64,000 nucleotides of DNA from Rhodococcus sp. P-2 (GTDB lineage Bacteria; Actinomycetota; Actinomycetes; Mycobacteriales; Mycobacteriaceae): NCBI RefSeq assembly GCF_016598535.1, contig NZ_CP066779.1:1488001-1552000 (forward strand), in the 5' to 3' direction. The notes beneath the pieces are model-generated. The model searched no databases and was not told where the DNA came from. It was given only the letters and a program-made list of their open reading frames with translations. Below are positions 26,720 to 35,638 of the stretch, piece after piece. The position numbers and the translations under genes were made by a program. The first letter of the stretch is position 1. The number at the start of each line of letters is the position of its first letter.

Positions 26720-28171
26720 GTGCAGACCGCCGTGATCGTTCTCGCAGCGGGTGCCGGTACACGAATGAAGTCGAAGACTCCCAAGGTCCTCCACACTCTC
26801 GCCGGACGCAGCATGCTGGCACATTCGCTTCACGCGGCAACCTCACTGAATCCCACGCACCTCGTGACCGTCGTCGGCCACGATCGTGAGCGTGTCACCG
26901 AGGCCGTCAACACAGTCGCCGGCGAGCTGGGTCGTCCCGTCACCGTCGCCGTTCAGGACGAACAGAAGGGCACCGGGCACGCCGTCAGCTGCGGGCTCGA
27001 GGGGCTGCCGGCCGACTTCGCCGGGACCGTACTCGTCACAGCCGCCGACGTGCCCCTGCTCGACGGCAAGACCATCGCGGATCTCCTCGCCCAGCACACG
27101 GCTGCTCCCGCTGCCGCGGTCACGGTGTTGACATCGACGGCCGTCGACCCCACCGGCTACGGACGAATCCTTCGCACGACGGACGGCGAGGTCAACGCCA
27201 TCGTCGAGGAGAAGGAAGCCACTGATTCGCAGCGCTCGATCACCGAGGTCAATTCAGGGGTGTACGCCTTCGACTTCGAAACTCTGCGCGACGCCCTGGC
27301 ATCCCTCGACTCCAACAACGCACAGCACGAGTTCTATCTCACCGATGTGATCATGATCGCTCGACGCGCAGGAAAGCGTGTTCGTGCGCAACACATCGCG
27401 GATTCGGTTCTCGTCGCGGGCGCCAACGACCGAGTGCAGCTCTCGACGCTCGCCCGCGAGATGAATCGTCGAATCCTGGAGTCGTGGATGCGCGCCGGCG
27501 TCACCGTCGTCGACCCCGCGAGCACCTGGATAGATTGCGACGTGCACATCTCGCAGGACGTGACGCTCCTGCCCGGAGTTCAGCTGACCGGCACGACGTC
27601 GGTGGGCGAAGACGCCGTGATCGGCCCGGACACCACCTTGGACAACGTGACAGTCGGCGAGCGCGCAGTGGTCGTCCGCTCGCACGGGACCGACTCTGTT
27701 GTCGGCGCGGACGCAACTGTCGGCCCCTTCGCCTATCTCCGGCCGGGTACCCGCCTGGGTGCACACGGCAAGATCGGCGCTTACGTGGAAACCAAGAACG
27801 CGGATATCGGCGAGCATTCGAAGATTCCGCATCTTACCTACGTCGGCGACGCCACCATCGGCCATCACAGCAATATCGGAGCTTCGAGCGTCTTCGTCAA
27901 TTACGACGGGGTGAACAAGAGCCGTACTGTGGTGGGGTCGCACGTCCGAACCGGCTCCGACACCATGTTCGTCGCCCCACTCACTGTTGGTGACGGCGCA
28001 TACACCGGTGCGGGCACGGTCTTGAAGAACGACGTACCGCCTGGGGCGCTTGCCGTCTCGGGTGGGGCGCAGCGCAACATCGAGGGTTGGGTGCAGAAGA
28101 ATCGACCCGGCACTCCTGCGGCCGACGCCGCTGCAGCGGCTGCTCAACCTGACAGCCCTGCAACAACCTGA
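26720..28171 (+). CDS. glmU: Bifunctional UDP-GlcNAc pyrophosphorylase / glucosamine-1-P acetyltransferase
   Basis: The 483-residue cytoplasmic enzyme acetylates GlcN-1-P and then makes UDP-GlcNAc for peptidoglycan and other glycans. The N-terminal uridyltransferase has [19 protein letters not shown] (nucleotide loop) and [11 protein letters not shown]; the C-terminal left-handed beta-helix has hexapeptide repeats, [25 protein letters not shown], and [13 protein letters not shown]. The GTG at 26720 with GGGAG upstream gives [13 protein letters not shown], as in homologues (M. tuberculosis 495 residues); the long upstream open frame to 26069 runs through tRNA-Gln and is not coding. prs follows after 54 bases, probably in one operon. 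Confidence 0.97.
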   Translation: MQTAVIVLAAGAGTRMKSKTPKVLHTLAGRSMLAHSLHAATSLNPTHLVTVVGHDRERVTEAVNTVAGELGRPVTVAVQDEQKGTGHAVSCGLEGLPADFAGTVLVTAADVPLLDGKTIADLLAQHTAAPAAAVTVLTSTAVDPTGYGRILRTTDGEVNAIVEEKEATDSQRSITEVNSGVYAFDFETLRDALASLDSNNAQHEFYLTDVIMIARRAGKRVRAQHIADSVLVAGANDRVQLSTLAREMNRRILESWMRAGVTVVDPASTWIDCDVHISQDVTLLPGVQLTGTTSVGEDAVIGPDTTLDNVTVGERAVVVRSHGTDSVVGADATVGPFAYLRPGTRLGAHGKIGAYVETKNADIGEHSKIPHLTYVGDATIGHHSNIGASSVFVNYDGVNKSRTVVGSHVRTGSDTMFVAPLTVGDGAYTGAGTVLKNDVPPGALAVSGGAQRNIEGWVQKNRPGTPAADAAAAAAQPDSPATT

Positions 28172-28225
28172 CAGCACAGATCACCACCAGATCGACCGGC
28201 AAGTACAAAAGGATGGCATGAACCA

Positions 28226-29206
28226 GTGACTGCGAATTGGATCGACAACCAGAAGAACCTGATGTTGTTCTCGGGTCGCGCACATCCCGAGTTGGCGGAG
28301 CAGGTGGCGAAGGAACTCGACATCCGCGTCACCCCGCAGACCGCGCGCGACTTCGCGAACGGCGAGATCTTCGTTCGATTCGAAGAGTCCGTTCGCGGCT
28401 CCGACGCGTTTGTCCTGCAGAGTCATCCGGCACCGCTGAACACGTGGGTGATGGAGCAGCTCATCATGATCGACGCTCTCAAGCGTGGATCGGCAAAGCG
28501 CATCACTGCAGTGCTCCCGTTCTACCCGTACGCCCGCCAGGACAAGAAGCACCGCGGACGCGAGCCGATCTCCGCTCGCCTGATCGCGGACCTGCTCAAG
28601 ACCGCCGGCGCCGATCGCATCATCACGGTCGACCTGCATACCGATCAGATCCAGGGCTTCTTCGACGGGCCCGTCGATCACATGCACGCACACAGCCAGT
28701 TGGCCAACCACATTCGCGCGGGCTACAACCTCGAGAACATCACGGTGGTCTCCCCCGACTCGGGCCGCGTTCGTGTCGCCGAGAAGTGGGCCGACTCGCT
28801 CGGCGGAGCACCGCTGGCATTCATTCACAAGACGCGCGATCCGTTGGTACCCAACCAGGTCAAGTCCAACCGCGTCGTCGGTGAGGTCGAAGGTCGCACC
28901 TGCATCCTGATCGACGACATGATCGACACCGGTGGAACCATCGCCGGTGCGGTCAAGGTCCTCAAGGAGGCCGGTGCGGGTGACGTCGTCATCGCCGCAA
29001 CCCACGGCGTCTTGTCCGACCCTGCGGCCGAGCGTCTGTCGACGTGTGGCGCAAAGGAAGTTGTTGTCACCAATACACTTCCGATCGACGAGTCGAAGAA
29101 GTTCCCGACGCTGACGGTGCTGTCCATCGCACCGCTGCTGGCACGCACCATCAAGGAAGTTTTCGAGAACGGTTCTGTGACTTCGCTGTTCAACGGCAGC
29201 GCCTAG
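28226..29206 (+). CDS. prs: Ribose-phosphate pyrophosphokinase
   Basis: The 326-residue enzyme makes PRPP from ribose-5-P and ATP for nucleotide, His, Trp and (in actinomycetes) decaprenyl-phosphoarabinose synthesis. Visible motifs are FYPYARQDKKHRGREPIS (ATP/flexible loop region), ITVDLHTDQIQGFFD and the PRPP-binding loop CILIDDMIDTGGT. The start is GTG. It follows glmU, the conserved actinobacterial order, and is followed by a strong terminator. Length and motifs are normal for class I enzymes. Confidence 0.97.
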   Translation: MTANWIDNQKNLMLFSGRAHPELAEQVAKELDIRVTPQTARDFANGEIFVRFEESVRGSDAFVLQSHPAPLNTWVMEQLIMIDALKRGSAKRITAVLPFYPYARQDKKHRGREPISARLIADLLKTAGADRIITVDLHTDQIQGFFDGPVDHMHAHSQLANHIRAGYNLENITVVSPDSGRVRVAEKWADSLGGAPLAFIHKTRDPLVPNQVKSNRVVGEVEGRTCILIDDMIDTGGTIAGAVKVLKEAGAGDVVIAATHGVLSDPAAERLSTCGAKEVVVTNTLPIDESKKFPTLTVLSIAPLLARTIKEVFENGSVTSLFNGSA

Positions 29207-29217
29207 TCTCCCGCCGC

Positions 29218-29267
29218 ACTACGGGCGCGTACCTGTGACTTCACGGTCACCGGTACGCGCCCGTAGT
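29218..29267 (+). terminator. Intrinsic terminator after prs
   Basis: ACTACGGGCGCGTACC pairs with GGTACGCGCCCGTAGT (16 bp), and the 18-base loop itself contains GTGAC/GTCAC, which lengthens the hairpin. It starts 12 bases after the prs stop and marks the end of the glmU-prs transcript. Confidence 0.85.
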
Positions 29268-29445
29268 CGTCTTCGCGAACCTCACAGAAACAGACCACCT
29301 GGTCATCATGAAACCACCTGTGGGACACACGAATACCACCAAAAGCGGCAATCAGCATGATCTTGATCACGCCCGCGTCGAGAAACCCAGGTCGATGTTG
29401 GGGCGGTGTTCACCGCGCCGCAATCTTCGCCTAGTGTGGCTCGTC

Positions 29446-30102
29446 GTGATCGACGCGCAAACCCTGGAATCCCGGCCCGAATCTCATTCCCTGAATTCAT
29501 CAGTTCCGACGATCCGGCGGTGGCGCCCAGGATCTTGTGTCTGGTGCGGAGACGACAACTCCGTGGACATGTTCCGCAACGAACCCCGCTGCGGAAAATG
29601 CCGTGAAAACGAAGGCATCATCGACGACGCGAAGCGTTTCCTCGGCATGTACGGTCTGCGCCCGCTCGGCGGCACGCTGCAGTCCGACGACGACGAAGAG
29701 CGCGAGTACCGCGTCAACGCTCGCGAGGCACGCCGAGTCCTGAACGAGATCCGCATGGACGTCCTTCCCGATGCGGCCGCGGTTCGCAAGGCAATTCGGC
29801 CGCGCGCCGCGACTGTTGTCGCCGACACGTCGCCCGCACGCGCTTCCCGCCCCGCCAGCACGGGCACCGCGACGCGCGTTGCCGCTCCGGTCAAGACGGA
29901 CACCGTGGACATCGACACGCTCCAGACGCGCGTCCTAGGGCTTCTCGATCAGCTCGGTTCGATCGACGAGCAGATCAAGGTCGCCGAACTCGCACAAGGG
30001 TTGCCGGCGCGCGCTCGACTGAGCGATCTCAACAAGCAGAAGGCCACGGTTCTTCGCACGCTGGCTGCTCTCGAGAAGGCCCGAATCGCCGCCTCCAACT
30101 AA
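29446..30102 (+). CDS. Zinc-ribbon hypothetical protein
   Basis: The product of about 218 residues has an N-terminal pair CVWC and CGKC, 18 residues apart, a probable zinc ribbon, then a conserved-looking region (DDAKRFLGMYGLRPLGGTLQS, EYRVNAREARRVLNEI), a Pro/Ala/Thr/Arg-rich linker and a C-terminal helical segment likely to form a coiled coil (VLGLLDQLGSIDEQIKVAELAQG). The start is taken as the GTG at 29446; an ATG at 29308 would place the start near the terminator. It lies between two terminators, so it is probably monocistronic. Function not recognised. Confidence 0.65.
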   Translation: MIDAQTLESRPESHSLNSSVPTIRRWRPGSCVWCGDDNSVDMFRNEPRCGKCRENEGIIDDAKRFLGMYGLRPLGGTLQSDDDEEREYRVNAREARRVLNEIRMDVLPDAAAVRKAIRPRAATVVADTSPARASRPASTGTATRVAAPVKTDTVDIDTLQTRVLGLLDQLGSIDEQIKVAELAQGLPARARLSDLNKQKATVLRTLAALEKARIAASN

Positions 30103-30120
30103 TTCCTTCGCGTCCGTCCC

Positions 30121-30151
30121 ACGGCCCCGTCTCCTTGCGAGACGGGGCCGT
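30121..30151 (+). terminator. Intrinsic terminator
   Basis: ACGGCCCCGTCTC and GAGACGGGGCCGT form a perfect 13-bp stem with loop CTTGC, followed by TTCTGT. It lies 18 bases after the zinc-ribbon gene and separates it from the permease gene. Confidence 0.88.
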
Positions 30152-30179
30152 TCTGTATGAGCAGGTACCTTTACGAATC

Positions 30180-31760
30180 GTGAATGACATCACCATCACC
30201 TTCGTCGTGCTTGCACTGGTAGTGGCGCTGTTCGTGATCGGCCGAATCCCGGTCGGCATCATCGCGATCGGCACTGCCCTGGCGCTGTACGCCACCGGTG
30301 TGATCACGATGGAGCAGGCGCTCGCCGGATTCGGCGATCCCACTGTGGTGTTCATCGCCGCGCTCTTCGTCGTCAGCGAAGCCCTCGACGCCACCGGCGT
30401 CACCACGTGGGCGGGCGAGAAACTGCTGGCGAAAGTCGGCGAATCCCGAGTCCGTCTCGTGAGTGCGATCATGTTGCTGGTTGCCGCGTTGACCGCACTG
30501 ATCAGCGTCAACGGAGCCGTAGCCGCGTTGGTGCCAATGGTGGTGGTCTTGGCGGTGCGTCTCGGTAAGTCGACGTCACAACTGCTTCTGCCGTTGGCAT
30601 TTGCCGCCCATGCCGGATCGATGCTCACCTTGACCGGAACGCCGGTCAACATCATCGTTTCCGAAGCCGCCGAGGAATCCGGGGCCGGTGCTTTCGGGTT
30701 CTTCAGTTTCACCTTGGTCGGTGCGCCCCTGGTGTTGGGAACGATCGCGATCGCCGTACTTCTCGGCCCTCGCGTCCTCCCCCATCGTGCGGGGACGTCC
30801 ATGTCGCCTGATCTGAGCCGACACGCCAAGACCCTCGCGAAGCAGTATCAGCTGATGGGCAAGGATGCGCCGTCCGCAGAGCCCTTGATCACCAAGCACG
30901 ACGGCGTGGTCGAGGTGATAATCCCGCCGCGCTCGGAAATGATCGGCGACAGGGCTTTTCCGGGCATGATGACCGACAGCGGCGATCTGGTGATACTTGC
31001 AGTCCAGCGTGCCGGTGAGGACTGCGGCCCCAAGGGCGTCGAATTGGCAGCGGGTGACACGCTTCTCCTCCAAGGCAGCTGGGACGATCTCGACACGCAC
31101 ACCGCGGTCGATCCGAATGTCCTCGTGGTGGACGCACCTGCCCAGATCCGTAAGCAGGCAGCGCCGTTGGGCACCCGCGCGGTCATCGCTCTCGTCGTCG
31201 TCGCAGCGATGGTCGTGTTGCTGACGTTCGGATTGGTGCCGTCGGCGATAGCCGGACTCCTCGCGGCGTGTGCGATGGTGCTGCTACGAGTCATCAGTGT
31301 CGAGCAGGCGCATCGGTCTATCTCGTGGACCACGTTGATTCTCGTCGGCGGAATGATCCCGCTGTCGACCGCGATCCAGCAGACCGGCGCAGCCGAGAAG
31401 CTCGCGCATGCCTTCGTCGACGTCGTCGGTGGTGCAAGCCCGTATGTCGTCGTCGCCGGGCTCTTTGTCGTGACGGCGACTCTGGGCCAGCTGATCAGCA
31501 ACACCGCGACCGCGTTGATCATCACGCCGATAGCTATCTCGGTCGCCATCGAACTCGACATCTCGGTGCTGCCCCTACTGATGACGGTCACCGTCGCTGC
31601 GGCGGCATCGTTCCTGACGCCCGTAGCCACGCCGGCGAACATGATGGTGATGGGGCCTGGCGGGTACAAGTTCGGTGATTACTGGAAGCTCGGACTCCCG
31701 ATGTTGTTGTGGTTCCTGATAGTTGCAACGGTATTGATCCCACTGATCTGGAGTTTCTGA
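30180..31760 (+). CDS. SLC13/DASS-type permease with TrkA-C domain
   Basis: The product of about 526 residues has about ten membrane spans split around a cytoplasmic RCK_C/TrkA-C-like insert (about residues 230-320, with VVEVIIPPRSEMIGD and GDTLLLQGSWDDL). The repeats ending in TGTPVNIIV and PVATPANMMVMGPGGYKFGDY are the paired SNT-like motifs of the SLC13/citrate-transporter family, which imports dicarboxylates, sulfate or citrate with Na+ or H+. The GTG at 30180 is chosen because the upstream ATG lies inside the terminator. The stop overlaps the next gene's ATG (TGATG), so transport and the Tat-exported cyclase may serve one substrate. Confidence 0.82.
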   Translation: MNDITITFVVLALVVALFVIGRIPVGIIAIGTALALYATGVITMEQALAGFGDPTVVFIAALFVVSEALDATGVTTWAGEKLLAKVGESRVRLVSAIMLLVAALTALISVNGAVAALVPMVVVLAVRLGKSTSQLLLPLAFAAHAGSMLTLTGTPVNIIVSEAAEESGAGAFGFFSFTLVGAPLVLGTIAIAVLLGPRVLPHRAGTSMSPDLSRHAKTLAKQYQLMGKDAPSAEPLITKHDGVVEVIIPPRSEMIGDRAFPGMMTDSGDLVILAVQRAGEDCGPKGVELAAGDTLLLQGSWDDLDTHTAVDPNVLVVDAPAQIRKQAAPLGTRAVIALVVVAAMVVLLTFGLVPSAIAGLLAACAMVLLRVISVEQAHRSISWTTLILVGGMIPLSTAIQQTGAAEKLAHAFVDVVGGASPYVVVAGLFVVTATLGQLISNTATALIITPIAISVAIELDISVLPLLMTVTVAAAASFLTPVATPANMMVMGPGGYKFGDYWKLGLPMLLWFLIVATVLIPLIWSF

Positions 31761-32647
31761 TGTGCTCACCGAAGGTCTTGTCGGAGGTCTACGAATCGAT
31801 CGGACGCGAGGGCAGGAAGGTCAGCCGACGATCGATGTTCGCGGCGCTCGGCACTACTGCGCTCGGCGCGACCGTCGTGGCCGGCGCGGTGCAGCCCCTA
31901 GCGTCGGCAGCGCCATCGGGTCGGACCATTGTCGATCTGACACACGTACTGACGCCGGATTTCCCGGTGTGGCCGGGCGCGCGCTCGTTCGAGATGAGGA
32001 ACCTGGCGAAGATCGCCGACGCCGGCGGGTCTCTGGGCTCGCTCGGTTCTGCCGGGTCAGGTGGAAAGTTCTACCTCAACGAACTCAGCCTCGAGGAACA
32101 CACGGGTACTCACATCGACGCGCCCGCACACGCCAGTGCGGACGGGATCACCGTCGAGAAGATTCCGGTTGCCGACCTCGTCGTACCGATTGCGATCGTC
32201 GACATCAGCGCCCGCGCCGCCGTCGACCCTGACACATTGCTCACCCGCCAGGACATCCTCGATTGGGAAGCCGTCCACGGGAAGATATCTCCCCGCAGCC
32301 TGGTGGCGATGAGCTCGGGTTGGGATACCCGGGCCGGTGCCGGTGGTGCCTTCACGAATCGAGATGCACTCGGCGTGCAGCACACACCCGGATTCGCCCC
32401 CGAGGCGATCGACTTTCTCGTCCGCGAACGCGACATAGTCGCCGTGGGCTCGGACACCCTCAGCATCGACGCTGGCCGAAGCACGACCCACGGGGCTCAC
32501 CGAAGCGCTTTGGGCTCAGGCAAGTACGCAGTCGAAGCCCTTGCAAACCTGTCCGCACTTCCAGCCGCCGGCGCCACGGTGATGGTGGGCGCGCCGACGC
32601 ACGCGGGTGGTTCCGGTGGTCCGTGCCGGGTTATCGCCTGGTACTGA
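31760..32647 (+). CDS. Tat-exported cyclase-family (kynurenine formamidase-like) hydrolase
   Basis: The 295-residue product starts with a twin-arginine signal (SRRSMFAALGTTALGA, then a hydrophobic stretch and an Ala-rich cleavage region). The mature part is a PF04199-type cyclase: IVDLTHVLTPDFPVWPG at the start and the metal-binding HTGTHIDAPAH motif, with a late GAHRSALGSGKYAVEAL segment. Members open cyclic or amide bonds, such as N-formylkynurenine or isatin. Its ATG shares a base with the permease stop, so it is probably cotranslated. Export of this family is unusual; a substrate outside the cell that is then imported by the permease is a reasonable inference. Confidence 0.83.
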   Translation: MCSPKVLSEVYESIGREGRKVSRRSMFAALGTTALGATVVAGAVQPLASAAPSGRTIVDLTHVLTPDFPVWPGARSFEMRNLAKIADAGGSLGSLGSAGSGGKFYLNELSLEEHTGTHIDAPAHASADGITVEKIPVADLVVPIAIVDISARAAVDPDTLLTRQDILDWEAVHGKISPRSLVAMSSGWDTRAGAGGAFTNRDALGVQHTPGFAPEAIDFLVRERDIVAVGSDTLSIDAGRSTTHGAHRSALGSGKYAVEALANLSALPAAGATVMVGAPTHAGGSGGPCRVIAWY

Positions 32648-32666
32648 ACGCTGACGTGTTGAGAGA

Positions 32667-33872
32667 TCAGGGCGTGGGTGTCACCCGAAGCACCTTGTCG
32701 CCTGTTCCGTTGTCCGTGGTCACCAGAAGCGAACCGTCGGGCGTCGGAGTCACCGACCGCAAGCGACCGAACTGGTTCTCCAACCCGAAGGTCTGCGCGT
32801 CGACCGAGCGTCCGTCGGCACTCAGGCGGAGGAAGATCAGTTCCTTGCTCTTGAGACCACCCATTACGAGCGCACCGTCCCAGGCACCCCACGCAGCCCC
32901 ACTGGTGAAGGCAGCGCTCGCAGTAGCCAACGTCGAGCTACCCGAACGCCACACCGCCGCAATCGCTCCCGGCACTCGCACGGGGTCGGTCATCGGCACG
33001 GATTCGTCGTACGTTCCGGGAAGCCGATCCGGGCGGTAGCCGTAGTTTCCGCCGGGGGCAAGCAGGTTGACTTCGTCGTCGACGCTTGTGCCCTGCTCCA
33101 CCGAGTAGACCCGGCCGGTTCCCGGTTGCACGGCCAAGCCTTGGACGTTGCGGTGCCCGAGCGTGTAGACCGGGCTGGAAGCATTCGGATTCCCCGCCGC
33201 CGGAGTTCCGTCGGCATTGATGTGCAAGACCTTGCCGCCCAGCGAATTCGGATCCTGCGGCACGCTCGGTGTCGCGGTGTCACCCGTTCCGACGAACAGC
33301 GTTCCGTCCTGGGCCGCAAGAATTCGGCACCCACCATGACGGCCTGACGAGACCGGGATCCCGGGCAATACGGTTCCGGTTCTCGTCAGTGCGGTCCATC
33401 CGGCGTCGACGGTCCACGAGATCACTCGAACGTCCGTGACTCCCCCGGCACTGAATCCCTGGCAGGTGTACAGGGTGCGCGACTGAGCGAAGTCGCGAGC
33501 AAGCGCGATGCCCATGAGTCCGGTTTCGGACTGCGCGTAGAGATCCGAAAGGTCAGCAGAGACTGGACCTGTCGTGTTGTCGCTTCGGCGAACGAAGAAT
33601 CCGCCGGACCGTTGTCCGGTCAGGATCGCGCCGTCCGGGGCCGCCGCGACGTCCCAGGGGTGATCGAGTCCGTCGACCAGTGTGGTGACCGACAGATGTG
33701 GGAGGGTGTTCTCGATGGGTATGTCCGGGTCGTCGCTCCCCAACGATCCGGTGCTTCCGTTGCCGAAACTGCCGGGGTCGAAGGGGAATGGTTGAGCCAC
33801 ACACTGCGCCACCGGCATCACCAGTACTGCAGTCAGGGCCACGGTCAATGCGGCGAGCTTCGGATGACGCAC
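32667..33872 (-). CDS. Secreted PQQ-type glucose/sorbosone dehydrogenase-like protein
   Basis: The 401-residue product has a Sec signal peptide (about 1-27, ending AQC-VAQ; a Cys is present but the lipobox is poor). The rest is a six-bladed propeller of the soluble GDH/Hhip type: GLDHPWDVAAAPDGAILTGQRSG, TGLMGIALARDF, GDTATPSVPQDPNSLGGKVLHI, GHRNVQGLAVQPGTGRVYSVEQG, and NYGYRPD. These enzymes oxidise aldose sugars using PQQ and Ca, but many members have unproved activity. It is convergent with the cyclase gene (19-base gap). A single ARE-like half-site lies upstream at 33913. Confidence 0.82.
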   Translation of the reverse strand: MRHPKLAALTVALTAVLVMPVAQCVAQPFPFDPGSFGNGSTGSLGSDDPDIPIENTLPHLSVTTLVDGLDHPWDVAAAPDGAILTGQRSGGFFVRRSDNTTGPVSADLSDLYAQSETGLMGIALARDFAQSRTLYTCQGFSAGGVTDVRVISWTVDAGWTALTRTGTVLPGIPVSSGRHGGCRILAAQDGTLFVGTGDTATPSVPQDPNSLGGKVLHINADGTPAAGNPNASSPVYTLGHRNVQGLAVQPGTGRVYSVEQGTSVDDEVNLLAPGGNYGYRPDRLPGTYDESVPMTDPVRVPGAIAAVWRSGSSTLATASAAFTSGAAWGAWDGALVMGGLKSKELIFLRLSADGRSVDAQTFGLENQFGRLRSVTPTPDGSLLVTTDNGTGDKVLRVTPTP

Positions 33873-33980
33873 GCGTTCTCCTCGGGTCGGAAACCGTTCT
33901 GCGCCTCACTATAAACAGACAAACACCATTTTTCGGGCCGTCGCGCTATACCCGCAGGCCACAGGAGAAACGAAACCCCT

Positions 33981-35540
33981 TCAGAAGTCTGCAAACTCCG
34001 ACAAAGCGTTCGCCAGCGGGGACGCGGTCCGTCTTGATGTAGATCGTGCCTTCCGCCAGGCGGGCACACTCCAGTCCAGGAGGTATTCAAGATCCGCTTC
34101 CACTCCCCTGTCTCGAAGCCCGAAACGTCGTTCCAGCGCATCGTCGTCCGTCAAATGCGGTCTCGCCGCGTCGGGCACTTTCACTTCGGGGTCACAAAAC
34201 AGGCCTACGGGCGCGGTAACCGTTCGTCGTCCTGAGGGATCTTTCCACTCCAGATGACCACCTCCGATTTGCTGCACTGTCCACCTGCCAAACGTCTTCA
34301 GTCGGTGATGTTTTCGACACAGACAGGCCAAGTTCCGTTCTGCAGTAGGTCCTCCCTGGGCGGGGTTGCCGTGATCGAACGGCACCGTGTGATCGATATC
34401 GCAACTATCGGAACGCACAACACAATTCGGAAAGCGGCACGTACCGTCTCGCGTCCTTACAATCTTCGCCAACGCCGCGGACGGCTGGTACGTGCATTCA
34501 CTGCGCCGCGAACCACTGTTCCTTCTCGAGCGATTGCCCCTTGTCGAGCGATTACCCCTTGTCACAGCGGGCAGTATCTCCGGTGAGCGCATCGACCGAC
34601 CCACGCCGAGCACCGGTCCGACTGCCCCCGCAGTCGAACAATGTTGCACCTCGGACGGTGAAAGGGTGAGGACTCTCTGCCACGTGGCATCCGCGGCGAT
34701 CGCGCGCGCAAGGTCGGCATCGATATGGCCGTGCCCCTGCAAATAGCCTGGCAGGTCGTCGAATCCGAGCAGGGTGGAAGCGTTGACACCCACAAGAATT
34801 GTCGAAATCGGGAGCGCGGAGGTCTTCGAATCGTCCCTGCTGGTGCAATCGCCGTCGCACTGACAATCCAACAACGTCTTTCCTTCCGCCAATGCGATCA
34901 GTGCATCGGCACGACGTTGCCCGAAAGTTCTCGGATCTGAACCACACACCTGCATCGACATCGCACGGAGTCTGGTCGCCAAAGTCTGAGCGCCGACCGC
35001 TGGAAGCATTCCGTCCAGAGTCGACATGCCGTCGTGAGACGCGCACGTCCGAACGTCCCGATCCGCCTCCGCACGAACCCGCCTGGCACGCACCCCATCA
35101 GGGTCGTGCCGAGCAATGAGACCTCGTGCGCGCGCCTTCAACTTGTTACCGGTTGCACGGCACGCACCGTCCACGAGGAGTCGCTCGATCTCATCGAGCG
35201 CGTGCTCGGAAACATTGGCGAGAGCTTCGGACAGTGCCGTCGCTTTGGCCAGATCGATGTCACCACAAGCAAAAGCGGCCGCCACCCGCGGGAGCCGCCA
35301 GCGCAGGTCACATCCCAGTGCAATCATTTTCTGCGCGGCATACTCCGTAATACTCAGTATCGACGCGATCTCCACGTGCGCGAATTGACCCTGAAAAGCC
35401 TCGTTTACTCCAACCGCGGCGTCCTCCTCACAACGGTCCAGGTACAGCGCAGTGACTGCGTCGATCTCGAGGAAGTGGGCGCGCGCGATTTCCGCATGCT
35501 GCCGAGACAGCGCATCCGCGGAAATCATTGATTCGAACAT
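33981..35540 (-). CDS. DUF222 / HNH endonuclease-domain protein
   Basis: The product of about 519 residues has an N-terminal DUF222 (13E12-type) region and a C-terminal HNH nuclease domain, CRFPNC, CDIDHTVPFDHG, and NLACLCRKHH, with two Cys pairs and the catalytic His. Such proteins are abundant in actinomycetes, sometimes tied to mobile elements, with unknown roles. The ATG at 35540 is preferred over 35570 because family members start near MFESMIS. An 18-bp tandem duplication in the linker (34526-34561) adds repeated basic TRGNRS residues. Confidence 0.85.
   Translation of the reverse strand: MFESMISADALSRQHAEIARAHFLEIDAVTALYLDRCEEDAAVGVNEAFQGQFAHVEIASILSITEYAAQKMIALGCDLRWRLPRVAAAFACGDIDLAKATALSEALANVSEHALDEIERLLVDGACRATGNKLKARARGLIARHDPDGVRARRVRAEADRDVRTCASHDGMSTLDGMLPAVGAQTLATRLRAMSMQVCGSDPRTFGQRRADALIALAEGKTLLDCQCDGDCTSRDDSKTSALPISTILVGVNASTLLGFDDLPGYLQGHGHIDADLARAIAADATWQRVLTLSPSEVQHCSTAGAVGPVLGVGRSMRSPEILPAVTRGNRSTRGNRSRRNSGSRRSECTYQPSAALAKIVRTRDGTCRFPNCVVRSDSCDIDHTVPFDHGNPAQGGPTAERNLACLCRKHHRLKTFGRWTVQQIGGGHLEWKDPSGRRTVTAPVGLFCDPEVKVPDAARPHLTDDDALERRFGLRDRGVEADLEYLLDWSVPAWRKARSTSRRTASPLANALSEFADF
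34526..34561. repeat. Two-copy 18-bp tandem repeat inside the HNH gene
   Basis: TCGAGCGATTGCCCCTTG is followed directly by TCGAGCGATTACCCCTTG (one mismatch). The unit is a multiple of three, so the HNH protein gains six residues without a frameshift. It sits in a basic, low-complexity linker. Confidence 0.85.
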
Positions 35541-35638
35541 ATGATCGATACTACGGGCACCTACCGACAAGTTTGCGGAATCCCGGGGTATTCACCGATA
35601 CCCAAGGCGGAGACAGCATCCTCTGACGTGCGCCCACT

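Noticed and set aside
33913-33933. AAACAGAC half-site upstream of the PQQ-type dehydrogenase gene
   Set aside because: Left arm fits the ARE-like pattern but the right arm (CCATTTTT) does not; likely chance in an AT-rich gap.
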